Assembly: GCF_000004195.4 (NCBI RefSeq)
Contig: NC_030679.2
Location: 143,786,039-143,850,038 of the forward strand
DNA: 64,000 nucleotides
Direction: 5' to 3'
Source of the DNA: Xenopus tropicalis
Taxonomy: Eukaryota > Chordata > Amphibia > Anura > Pipidae
In this document: positions 45,700-57,300 of the stretch, in pieces
Layout: each line of letters opens with the position of its first letter
How positions within the stretch are numbered: position 1 is the stretch's first letter
The notes under the pieces: model-generated
Seen by the model: the letters and a program-made list of their open reading frames with translations, nothing else
What the model was told of the DNA's origin: nothing
Databases searched by the model: none
Position numbers and translations under genes: made by a program

Positions 45700-47208
45700 A
45701 AATAATTACCCCTTATTGGGGGCAGAACAGTCCTATTGGGTTTATTTCATGGTTAAATGATTCCCTTTTCTCTGTAATAATAAAACAGTACCTGTACTTG
45801 ATCCCAACTAAGATATAATTACCCCTTATTGGGGGCAGAACAGCCCTATTGGGTTTATTTAATGGTTAAATGATTCCCTTTTCTCTGTAATAATAAAACA
45901 GTACCTGTACTTGATCCCAACTAAGATATAATTACCCCTTATTGGGGCAGAACAGCCCTATTGGGTTTATTTAATGGTTAAATGATTCCCTTTTCTCTGT
46001 AATAATAAAACAGTACCTGTACTTGATCCCAACTAAAATATAATTACCCCTTATTGGGGCAGAACAGTCCTATTGGGTTTATTTCATGGTTTAATGATTC
46101 CCTTTTCTCTGTAATAATAAAACAGTACCTGTACTTGATCCCAACTAAGATATAATTACCCCTTATTGGGGCAGAACAGTCCTATTGGGTTTATTTCATG
46201 GTTAAATGATTCCCTTTTCTCTGTAATAATAAAACAGTACCTGTACTTGATCCCAACTAAGATATAATTACCCCTTATTGGGGCAGAACAGCCCTATTGG
46301 GTTTATTTAATGCTTAAATGATTCCCTTTTCTCTGTAATAATAAAACAGTACCTGTACTTGATCCCAACTAAGATATAATTACCCCTTATTGGGGCAGAA
46401 CAGTCCTATTGGGTTTATTTCATGGTTAAATGATTCCCTTTTCTCTGTAATAATAAAACAGTACCTGTACTTGATCCCAACTAAGATATAATTACCCCTT
46501 ATTGGGGCAGAACAGCCCTATTGGGTTTATTTAATGCTTAAATGATTCCCTTTTCTCTGTAATAATAAAACAGTACCTGTACTTGATCCCAACTAAGATA
46601 TAATTACCCCTTATTGGGGCAGAACAGCCCTATTGGGTTTATTTAATGCTTAAATGATTCCCTTTTCTCTGTAATAATAAAACAGTACCTGTACTTGATC
46701 CCAACTAAGATATAATTACCCCTTATTGGGGCAGAACAGCCCTATTGGGTTTATTTAATGCTTAAATGATTCCCTTTTCTCTGTAATAATAAAACAGTAC
46801 CTGTACTTGATCCCAACTAAGATATAATTACCCCTTATTGGGGGCAGAACAGCCCTATTGGGTTTATTTCATGGTTAAATGATTCCCTTTTCTCTGTAAT
46901 AATAAAACAGTACCTGTACTTGATCCCAACTAAGATATAATTACCCCTTATTGGGGCAGAACAGCCCTATTGGGTTTATTTCATGGTTAAATGATTCCCT
47001 TTTCTCTGTAATAATAAAACAGTACCTGTACTTGATCCCAACTAAGATATAATTACCCCTTATTGGGGGCAGAACGGCCCTATTGGGTTTATTCAATATT
47101 TAAATGATTTTTAGCAGGCTTAAGTTATGGAGATCCAAATTACAGAAAGACTCCTTATGCAGAAAACCCCAGGTCCCAGCATTCTGTATAACAGGTCCCA
47201 TACCTGTA
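45700..47208 (-). mobile_element. TIR element with 112-bp array (copy 5, inverted)
   Basis: About twelve units, ending GCATTCTGTATAACAGGTCC and CATACCTGTA. The other end is missing. It lies in the 3'UTR intron of TM4SF copy B. Confidence 0.72.
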
Positions 47209-47310
47209 CTATATTAAATAAATGCCATCTTCGATCATCATGCACGCTCCTGGGGCTGCCACTAGGGGGCATATGGAACAGTACAGAGAGGCTGCATGTC
47301 AGATGACTAA

Positions 47311-47395
47311 GGGCAAAGACAGATGGGGCAATTAGTTGCAGCGATTCTTTAAAACCCCAGTCTCGTGCTAAACTGCCCCGTCTGTCTTTGCCCTA
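47311..47395. mobile_element. Very short MITE with inverted ends
   Basis: AGGGCAAAGACAGATGGGGC at the left pairs with CCCCGTCTGTCTTTGCCCT at the right; about 85 bp. Confidence 0.65.
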
Positions 47396-47409
47396 AGGAA
47401 TCATGGGAA

Positions 47410-47530
47410 GGAGTTGGTCTTCATTTTTTATTTGTGGTTTTAAATGATTTACCTTTTGTGTAGCAGCTCTCCAGTTAGGAATTTCAGCAGCTATCTGGTT
47501 GCTAGGGTCCACATTACCCTAACAACTGTT
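47410..47530. repeat. T2-like MITE fragment (copy 4)
   Basis: Inverted core: TTGGTCTTCATTTTTTATTT, CAGCAGCTATCTGGTTGCTA. Confidence 0.4.
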
Positions 47531-47659
47531 AATTTACTGCCTTTGATTACTTAACCCCCTGAGTCTGTGGAAGGGACACCTGGGAGAGTTCATTATGACG
47601 CTTAAGAATTTATATTTTCTTGCAGATTATTTGTTTTAAAACAGTTTCTATTTTTCTAG

Positions 47660-48025
47660 ATCCAATCTATATTCAAATTCTATCTTCAAAATCCTGATAA
47701 GTGACCCGGGGCGGGGGCTTCACATTGGGAAGAATAAGCAGAAACCTATCATCCCCCCCAGGGGTCCAACGGAGCGGAGAGGATTCTGCCAGTCCCGCTA
47801 TTGTGCATTCCTTGCCGGAAGCCATTCCCAACAGAGAGGATTATGGGAGCTCTGTCTTGCACACATAACTAACATCAAGCCATTCCAAGCAGAGAGGCTT
47901 ATGGGAATGACACCCCCACAAAAGCCATATCTAGGGGACACTTTTCCTTTAAATTCTGTCCTGTGTGTGATGCTGAGAAATGTACTTAAATCAAATGCTA
48001 AAATAAACTTTATTTTGACCTCATT
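47660..48025 (+). other. Probable 3'UTR terminal exon of TM4SF copy B
   Basis: The exon opens after TTTTTCTAG (47659); an alternative acceptor is TTGCAG at 47625. It ends near AATAAA at 48002-48007. It aligns along its length with the corresponding exon of copy C: both contain CCAACAGAGAGGAT, AAAGCCATAT and TTCTGTCCTGTGTGTGATG. This supports both as retained UTR. The intron before it, from 45637, is filled by an inverted TIR-element array. Confidence 0.6.
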
Positions 48026-48644
48026 GTAAAAGTTTCAATGAAAAGAAAAATGACATTTGTACCCTAAACCCAACTTACTCATTCATCATGATGAATATGA
48101 GTATGGCATGGGAAGGAGTGGGGGCAGGGCAGGGGTGGAGCAGGAGCTGGGCAGGGGTGGAGCAAAGCAGGGCAAAGCAGTGGGGCAGGGAGTATGGCAG
48201 GGGAAGGAGTAGGGGCAGGGCAGGGGTGGAGCAAAGCAGTGGAGCAGGGAGTATGGTAGGGGGAAGGACATGGGCCAGTGAGAGCACCCATAGCACCCAT
48301 AGGGAAAGGTGGGGTTCCTCATTATACAATCAAAGGTGGAGTCCCTGCAGTCCCAGGGGGGCCCGGGCTGAGGGGTCTGCTTCTTCCATTACAGCATATA
48401 AATCTCTGCTCTGTGCCGGTTCTCAGGTAGGAAAGCAGGGATTTATATGCGAGTGGGCACGGTGGCCAAGTCTGGGCAGAGGGGGGGGGGCCCGATGAAC
48501 CTTCTCTGCACTGGGCCCCCTCAGAGATTTATTTGCAGGGGGGCTCGGCGCAGAGTAGTTGCGCCACTGACCAAAACAACAAAAAATTTCATGAAATTCA
48601 GCCTTCCCCCCTGGCAGTAAACAGGACGTCAGAAAGGAAGGATA

Positions 48645-48970
48645 TAAATCAGCGGCAGCGTCTCTTTAAATCCCAGAAATAAAATACAAAAATGGGATTC
48701 AGCGTGAGAAAAGATGCGTGAAATGAGGTGACTCAGGCGGCTCCCTCACCCATAGAAACGGCTGCGTTACGCAGTGACTCACACCCCATTTATATGCACC
48801 GGGGAGGGGGGGCTAGAAACCTGTCGTACTGACACCCGCAATGGCACACTCGCTGACTGCCCCCCCCCCCCGCCATATTATTATATGTAAATATCCAGAT
48901 CCATTATTCTAACTGTCCCCTACAGCCGAAACTGAGCCCCCAGTATTTATAGCAACATACTGCCACCTAC
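48645..48970 (+). promoter_or_regulatory. Non-coding block shared upstream of TM4SF copies B and C (C side)
   Basis: Counterpart of 37130-37455, about 2.5 kb before the copy C start. The order of shared segments is preserved, while spacing and intervening bases differ. Confidence 0.5.
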
Positions 48971-49034
48971 TGGCCAAATTGGAACTGCAATAAGGGATAG
49001 CAGGGGGAAAAAAAGTGCGTATTAATTAACACAT

Positions 49035-50282
49035 AACAAGATAAAGTGTCATTCTGTGGCTACTAAAGCAAATAAAGTGCTGTCTTGTATAAAAAAGGGC
49101 ATTGACTCAAGGGATGAGAACATAATTTTGCCCCTTTATAGGTCCCTGGTAAGGCCTCACCCTGAGTATGGGGGGCAGTTTTGGGCTCCAGTCCTTAAGA
49201 AGGATATTAATGAGCTGGAGAGAGTGCAGAGACTTCAACTAAACTGGTAAAGGGGATGGAAGATTTAAGCTATGAGGTTAGACTGTCAGGGTTGGGGTTG
49301 TTTTCTCTGGAAAAGAGGCGCTTGCGAGGGGACATGATTACTCTGTACAAGTACATTAGGGGGGATTATAGGCAGATGGGGGGGTTCTTTTTTCCCATAA
49401 AAACAATCAACGCACCAGAGGTCACCCCTATAGATTAGAGGAACGGAGCTTGGGTATTTTGCTTGTTCTTGAACAAGCATAGTATCCAAGGCTATTGTGA
49501 TACTAATATCTACAGTTAGTTATTATAACTTATTTTGAATAAACCCAATAGGGCTGTTCTGCCCCCAATAAGGGGTAATTATATCTTAGTTGGGATCAAG
49601 TACAGGTACTGTTTTATTATTACAGAGAAAAGGGAATCATTTAACCATTAAATAAACCCAATAGGGCTGTTCTGCCCCCAATAAGGGGTAATTATATCTT
49701 AGTTGGGATCAAGTACAGGTACTGTTTTATTATTACAGAGAAAAGGGAATCATTTAACCATTAAATAAACCCAATAGGGCTGTTCTGCCCCAATAAGGGG
49801 TAATTATATCTTAGTTGGGATCAAGTACAGGTACAGTTTTATTATTACAGAGAAAAGGGAATCATTTAACCATGAAATAAACCCAATAGGGCTGTTCTGC
49901 CCCCAATAAGGGGTAATTATATCTTAGTTGGGATCAAGTACAGGTACTGTTTTATTATTACAGAGAAAAGGGAATCATTTAACCATGAAATAAACCCAAT
50001 AGGGCTGTTCTGCCCCCAATAAGGGGTAATTATATCTTAGTTGGGATCAAGTACAGGTACTGTTTTATTATTAGAGAGAAAAATCGTTTTTAAAAATTAG
50101 AATTATTTGCTTATAATGGTGTCTATGGGAGATGGCCTTTCCGTAATTTGAAACTTTCTGGATAATGGGCTTCCGGATAAGGGATCCCATACCTGTATAT
50201 GGTTTATGTATGTGTATAGATAGGAAGGAAGGGTTGAACTTGATGGTTCTCAAACCAACTTAACTATGTAACTATGTACATC
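49035..50282 (+). mobile_element. Truncated CR1-type LINE tail split by a TIR element
   Basis: The frames at 49056-49250 and 49256-49438 encode the C-terminal end of a CR1-like reverse transcriptase ([34 protein letters not shown]; then [20 protein letters not shown]), with a frameshift between them. The 3'UTR tail GGTTGAACTTGATGG ... TAACTATGTAACTATG resumes at 50225-50278, after the insertion. Confidence 0.75.
49535..50200 (+). mobile_element. TIR element with 112-bp array (copy 6), nested in the CR1 tail
   Basis: About five units, then the right end GGATAAGGGATCCCATACCT. The left inverted end is not recognisable. Confidence 0.7.
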
Positions 50283-51135
50283 AATAAACCATTATGGTTA
50301 TAAATATTTTGTAACCCCTTCTGTGTGGTCCGCAGTGCATTAAATGCAGTCTATAAAATATTGCACGTTGTATAATTGCCTGAGCCTTTGCGCCCATACA
50401 TGCTCCTATTGCCCCAAGATGGCTTGGCAGAAGTCCTTGCAGGTTGGCCATTACTTACCTTCCTGCCCCTTCTTCTGCTTGTTTCAGAACTCAATCTCCT
50501 CGCTCATCTCGTGTGTCCCCCACCTCCTGAGATCTACATTATATGCTTTTTATAACGGGGCAATGTATGGGATGCCTCGGCTTGGTGTGGGCAAAGTCTG
50601 CCGCACAGGAATTTGTAGATAAGGAATTCCCTGGGAGGGCTCGGCAACCAGTGCTCCTACATTCCTCTTATATAATAATCAATAAGCACATTTCTGTATG
50701 TTCCCACTAAACCTGAAGCCCACCTGTCCCCCCGGCTCAAGCACCTCTCTTCTATCCACTGCTATTCTATAACAATTATCTTACTGATTGGGAGACCCCT
50801 CCATTGAGTGTGAGGGAATCTTTCAACCATTTTGCACCACTACCCTTTGCTATTTGCATTGCCCCTATGAGTGGCACGTTGGTGGTGGTGATACCCTTTG
50901 GCGTGCAAGGCTGGAACCTCAGATGATGCCCAGAGCCGTGTACTTTTCAATATGGGGCAAAGAGGCAGCTTCCAATGCATGGATCCTTAGGGGGGCAATT
51001 TTGCATCCCTGTTCTTGTGTCTGTTCTATTAAGACCATATAGGAGTGCCTGCCCAAGGCTTACACATATGTGGACATATAACTGGGTATTTGTTTACTAA
51101 GATGATGAGTTCAAACTTCACCCAGTTCCCGGCTG

Positions 51136-51195
51136 TGACTCATTATTGCCGTCAGAAAGGAGCTGGAATCTCAGCTTTTACCTTGTCACCTTATC
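51136..51195 (+). promoter_or_regulatory. Upstream region of TM4SF copy C: AP-1-like and GATA motifs
   Basis: TGACTCA (51136-51142) and CTTATC (51190-51195) lie in the same order and at similar distances from the coding exon as in copy B. Surrounding bases align with copy B (GTCAGAAAGGAGCTG against GTCGGAAAGGAGCTG). Factor identity is inferred from motif only. Confidence 0.45.
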
Positions 51196-51303
51196 GACAC
51201 TCTTCTTGCCAGCGGCACTCTCGCTCTGCGCTCTCCTCTTGGCCAGTTATTCCTACATTCTTGATCCCATTTTATTTGGCCTCTCACTTCCAAAGGCTTT
51301 TCA

Positions 51304-54300
51304 ATGTCCTGCTTCCCCGCTTGCACCCGGGACTGTTCCAGGTTTATCGGGGTGTCCCTGTACCCCTTCTGCGTCCTCAGCATCCTCTGTAACATCTTCT
51401 TGTTCTTCCCGGGATGGAGTGTAGAGGCCATCAATAACCCAGGAGAACATATGACCCCAGAAGTCCTTTATCTTGGGGGTTTCATGGGCAGTGGAGTTCT
51501 GGTAAGTGAAAATAGACATTAAAGGAGTGGTTCACCTTTCAATTAATGCCCCATTCCTAGCAACTTTGCAATTGGTTTTCATCATTTGTTTTTTATCGTT
51601 TTTGAATCATTTGCCTTTCTCTTCTGCCTCTTTCCAGCTTTCAAATCACTGACCCCGGCAGCCAAAAACCTATGGCTCTGTGAAGCTACAATATTATTAT
51701 TATTGTTTCTTTTTATTAATTATCTTTCTTTGCAGGCCCTCTGCTATTCATATTCCAATTTCTTGTTTAAACCACTGCCTGGTTGCTAGGGTGAATAAGA
51801 TCCTAGCAACCAGATAGCTGCTAAACCATATAGAGAGCTGCTAAGCAAAAAGCTTAATATCAATTTCTATATTATGTTAAAAGTTAATGTAAAGGTGAAC
51901 TACCCCTATAATTTGGGGGGGAATCATCTTTGGTTGTGCCTGCAGTGCCGGATTGGGCTGCCGGGGTACCGGGAAAATCCGATCCCCCCAGGGCGCTCCT
52001 ATGATCCCCCGACGCAGGTATGTTTCTTTTAGAAGCGCAGAGGGGATCAGAGGGTGTTGGGGGCCTCTGGGGGCCTCTGTGGGGGGAGTGAAGGCAGCAG
52101 GGGCCATTGGGGGTGCAGGGGCCCCTGAGGCAGAAGCCCCGGTGGGCCCTGCACCCCCCAGTCCGACCCTGTGTGCCTGACATTCTCTTAGGGGCTTTTA
52201 GGGGAGTAGAGTAACAGTTGTTGCATGTACAATGTATATAAAGTGTAACTTTGCCCTCATCCAGTTCTTATTCCAGCTTCTAGTTATAACAGTTGGGTGG
52301 AAAGCCCCATGTGGAGGATAGAGGGGATAGAAAATTCCTCCCTGAATTCAAAATGGCAACTGGACCAGTCCCTAAATCAGGGGTCCCCAACCTTTCTTAT
52401 TCGGGAGCCACAGTCAAATATAAAAAGACTTGGGGAGCAACACAAGCACCATAAAAGTTCATGGAGGAGCCAAAAAAGGGCTGTGATTGGCTATTAGGGG
52501 CCTCTATGCACCCTATCAGCTTACAGGGGCTTTATTTGGTAGGAAATCTTGTTTTTATTCAACCAAAACTACTACTATTCAAAAATAACTCCCTGGTTTG
52601 GGGGCACTGAGAGCAACACCCAAGGGGTTGGGGAGCAACATGTTGCCCCTGGTTGGGGATCCCTGCCCTAAATGAACATTGTACTAATATCAGTAGCCCT
52701 GTATTTTCTCATCCAACCCTTTCTGGACACTACATATCTGTCCCTACAGTTCCGCTGCTTAGGGAGAGATATTACACACGGTGGTTCACCTTTGAGTTAA
52801 CCTTTAATATGTCATAGGATGTCCTATTCCTAGCAACTTTGCAATTGGTCTTCATAATTTATTTCTTAGAGTCTTAATTATTTGCCTTCCTATTCTACAT
52901 GTTTCCAGTTTTCAAAAACCTATTGCTCTGTAAGCTTACAATTTTATTATAATTGTTCCTTTTTATTCCTTATCTTTCTATTCAGGCTCTCTCCTATTCA
53001 TTTTCCAAGCTCTCTTTCAAACCGCTGCCTGGTTTCTAATGTAAACCAGGTCCTAGCAACCTAGATTCCAAACTGGAGAGCAGCTGAACAAAAAAAAAAA
53101 ACAAAAACCAGTTGCAAATTGGCTCAGAATATCATTCTCTCCATCATACTAAAAGTTAATATAAAGGTGAACTACCCCCTCATATAAACTACCCCAGATA
53201 CACTGTATATAGCTCAACTGAGTCTTGCCCATGGCTATCCCTGCTGCATTGTGCCCGGTGAACACTTCTACAGGATATCAAGGTTAGTGACCATAAACAC
53301 AGGGAAAACGTGGGCTTAGTAACCCCAGTGGGGCAAGTAAGCACAATGGTTTGGGCACAGAGACCCCCACAAGAAATATTATTGATCTAAGAGAAGTCCT
53401 TCTTGCCCAGGTGATGGTCCCACCTATTCTGGCCAATGCCCTGCTTCTGCCCTATTCCCCATAAACTGCCATTGGATGATGCTTTGGATTTGAGATTACC
53501 ATTGGTTTTATGCTGACAGCCTCTTGTTTTCTCCATAGGTCCTGATTGCTGCAATCTATAACCACTGCATAGGGAAGCCTGGGAAATATAGCAGTCGGTT
53601 TATGGTAAGGCAGTCAACGTACACATAATGCATGTAAAGTCCCTAATCTGGCTATAAATCCACTTGAGCAAAGGTCATGTAATCAGCAATAACCCTAAGA
53701 ACTTTGATTGCAGGCAAAGATATTCTTCTCCTTAAACAACAAGTCCTTTGTGGCTATGTTGCTCTTACCGCTACTCATGGAGGGATAGTTTTGCCTTTAG
53801 TATTTCTGATGTCTTGGTGTCACACACATGCATAAATACTTGGGCAACACTTGCACAATGGAAAAGACAAGCCTTACGACTTGGTGAACCCAGAATGTAT
53901 ATGAAAAGTATATTTTATCTACCTTGCCTCCTATCAGTACAACCCTGGTGCTCACCTATAGTCTCCATCATCCCCTTCTCTCCACAGATGTTCCTCTCTA
54001 TCATAATCTCGGCCCTTGGGGTGTGTGGCGCTCTCTATGGTCTTGTTGTCTCGGCCCTGGGTCTGGCCAATGGTCCTCGCTGCCTCTACCTGTTTATAAG
54101 TGGACGGGTTCAGTGGACAATCCCCTTCAAATTGCCTCTGGAATTTTTAAAGTGAGTGCTTTATGTCTTGCTACTCGCCCAGTGAGTAGCAATTAGCCCT
54201 ATGTTCTTCCTTGAAACTCACATAGATTACAAATTCCCTAAGAGATTATTTACAAATCAACCAATTAAAGTTCGGTTTTATGGATCTTCTTCTTTTATGT

Positions 54301-57300
54301 TGGGGAGTGCATAAAAAAATCCCAACATTGGGGGTTCTTCAAGTGACTGTTGACCAGTGAGTTGTCAAACTTTTTCAGTTTAAGCCCAACTTGAAGGTCC
54401 ATCCTTTGGCCAAGACCTCCTGTGAAGGCCTAACCTTGGCTCATAAAATGATTATAGATTTAGGAAAATATTGGTGTAGGTTTTTCAGTTGTAACATCAA
54501 GACAACAAATACATATTCACCCCACCTCACATTAACTGACCATTAAGCTGGTATCTAGGAGAACAAATGCCCATTCTGCCCAGTTCTCAACACAACTGGC
54601 CTTCAAGCCTGTGACCAGTGAGTTGTGTTACGAGTGGGAGATGGGAAGGCGAGTCCTTGAGGTAGGGGCTGTTACAGGATGGAGCAGGCATAGACTAGAC
54701 AGGACGGGACAGAGGGGGCATAGACTAGACAGGACGGGACGGAGGGGGCATAGACTAGACAGGACGGGACGGAGGGGGCATAGACAGGACGGGACAGAGG
54801 GGGGCATAGACTAGACAGGACGGGACAGAGGGGGGCATAGACTAGACAGGACGGGACAGAGGGGGGCATAGACTAGACAGGATGGGACGGAGCAGGCATA
54901 GACTAGACTAGACGGGACAGAGCAGGCATAGACTAGACTAGACGGGACAGAGCAGGCATAGACTAGACTAGACGGGACAGAGCAGGCATAGACTAGACTA
55001 GACAGGACGGAGCAGGCATAGACTAGACAGGACGGGACGGAGCGGGCATAGACTAGACGGGACGGAGCAGGCATAGACTAGACTAGACGGGACAGAGCAG
55101 GCATAGACTAGACTAGACGGGACAGAGCAGGCATAGACTAGACTAGACAGGACAGAGCAGGCATAGACTAGACGGGACGGAGCAGGCATAGACTAGACAG
55201 GACGGGACGGAGCGGGCATAGACTAGACAGGACGGGACGGAGCGAGCATAGACTAGACAGGACAGGACGGAGCGGGCATAGACTAGACAGGACGGGACGG
55301 AGCGGGCATAGACTAGACAGGACGGAGCGGGCATAGACTAGACAGGACGGGACGGAGCGGGCATAAACTAGACAGGACAGGACGGAGCGGGCATAGACTA
55401 GACAGGACAGAGCGGGTATTGACTAGACAGGACGGAGCGGGCATAGACTAGACAGGACAGAGCGGGCATAGACTAGACAGAGCGGGCATTGACTAGACAG
55501 GACGGAGCGGGCATAGACTAGACAGGACAAAGCGGGCATAGACTAGACAGGACAGAGCGGGCATAGACTAGACAGGACAGGACAGAGCGGGCATAGACTA
55601 GACAGGACAGAGCAGGCATAGACTAGACAGGACAGGACAGAGCGGGCATAGACTAGACAGGACAAGACAGAGCGGGCATAGACTAGACAGGACAGAGCAG
55701 GCATAGACTAGACAGGACAGGACAGAGCGGGCATAGACTAGACAGGACAGAGCGGGCATAGACTAGACAGGACAGGACAGAGCGGGCATAGACTAGACAG
55801 GACAGAGCAGGCATAGACTAGACAGGACAGGACAGAGCGGGCATAGACTAGACAGGACAGGACAGAGCGGGCATAGACTAGACAGGACAGAGCAGGCATA
55901 GACTAGACTAGACAGGACGGAGCGGGCATAGACTAGACTAGACAGGATGGAGTGGGCATAGACTAGACAGGACAGGACAGAGCGGGCATAGACTAGACAG
56001 GACGGAGCGGGCATAGACTAGACAGGACAGGACAGAGCGGGCATAGACTAGACAGGACAGAGCAGGCATAGACTAGACTAGACAGGACGGAGCGGGCATA
56101 GACTAGACAGGACAGGACAGAGCGGGCATAGACTAGACAGGACAGAGCAGGCATAGACTAGACTAGACAGGACGGAGCGGGCATAGACTAGACTAGACAG
56201 GATGGAGTGGGCATAGACTAGACAGGACAGGACAGAGCGGGCATAGACTAGACAGGACGGAGCGGGCATAGACTAGACAGGACAGGACAGAGCGGGCATA
56301 GACTAGACAGGACAGGACAGAGCGGGCATAGACTAGACAGGACAGAGCAGGCATAGACTAGACTAGACAGGACGGAGCGGGCATAGACTAGACTAGACAG
56401 GATGGAGTGGGCATAGACTAGACAGAACAGGACGGGACAGGACAGGCATAGACAAAGATCAGGAGTGAGGAGTGAGGAGTGAGGAGCAAGGGACAAGAAC
56501 AGGAAACACAAACTAGGGACAAGCCACAGTGCTTAATGTTTACCAATGTTCAGGCAAAGTGTGTGAGGAGGGCTGGGCTTAAATAGGGCAGAGTCAGCCC
56601 TGATTGGCTGACACCACCTAGCCAATAAGGCTGCTGGGGTGAGGGCACAAATCCCAGAATACAGGTGAATTGAAACACCAAGCAATTACCTCTTGTTGGC
56701 TACTCTCCTGGCTCAATGGTTAGGGAGAACAGCCAACAACCAGAGGGTCCTGGGATCAAAGCCTAACAAGTTGTCAAACATTTCCAGTTCAAGACCCACT
56801 TAAAGGTTGATTCTTTGATCAAAAGTTGGGCTTTCACATGTATCTAGGAGAACAAATGCCCATTCTCCCCAGTTCTCATTACAACTGGCCTTCAGGCCTG
56901 TGACCAGGGAGCTGTCAAACATTTTTAGTTCAAGCCTCACTTGAAGGTTGATTCTTTGACCAAAACATCTCTTGAAGGCTCAACCTTAGCTCAAAAAATG
57001 ATTATTAGAGATACAGGGAAATATTGGTGTAGGTCATTCAGTCATAGAGTCAAGACAACAAATACATATTCACCCCACCTCACATTAACTGACCATTAAG
57101 CTGGGCTTTCACATGTACAGTATCCTGGAGAACAAATGCCCATTCTCCCCAGTTCTCAACACAACTGGCCTTCAAGCCTGTGACCAGTGAGTTGTCAAAC
57201 ATTTTCAGTTCAAGCCCCGCTTGAAGGTCCATTCTTTGACCAAAATCTCTCTTGAAAGCTCAACCTTAGCTCAAAAAATGATTATTAGAGATACAGGAAA

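Noticed and set aside
48075..48498. Overlapping frames near a G-rich stretch
   Set aside because: They read imperfect G-rich repeats just downstream of the copy B poly(A) signal.
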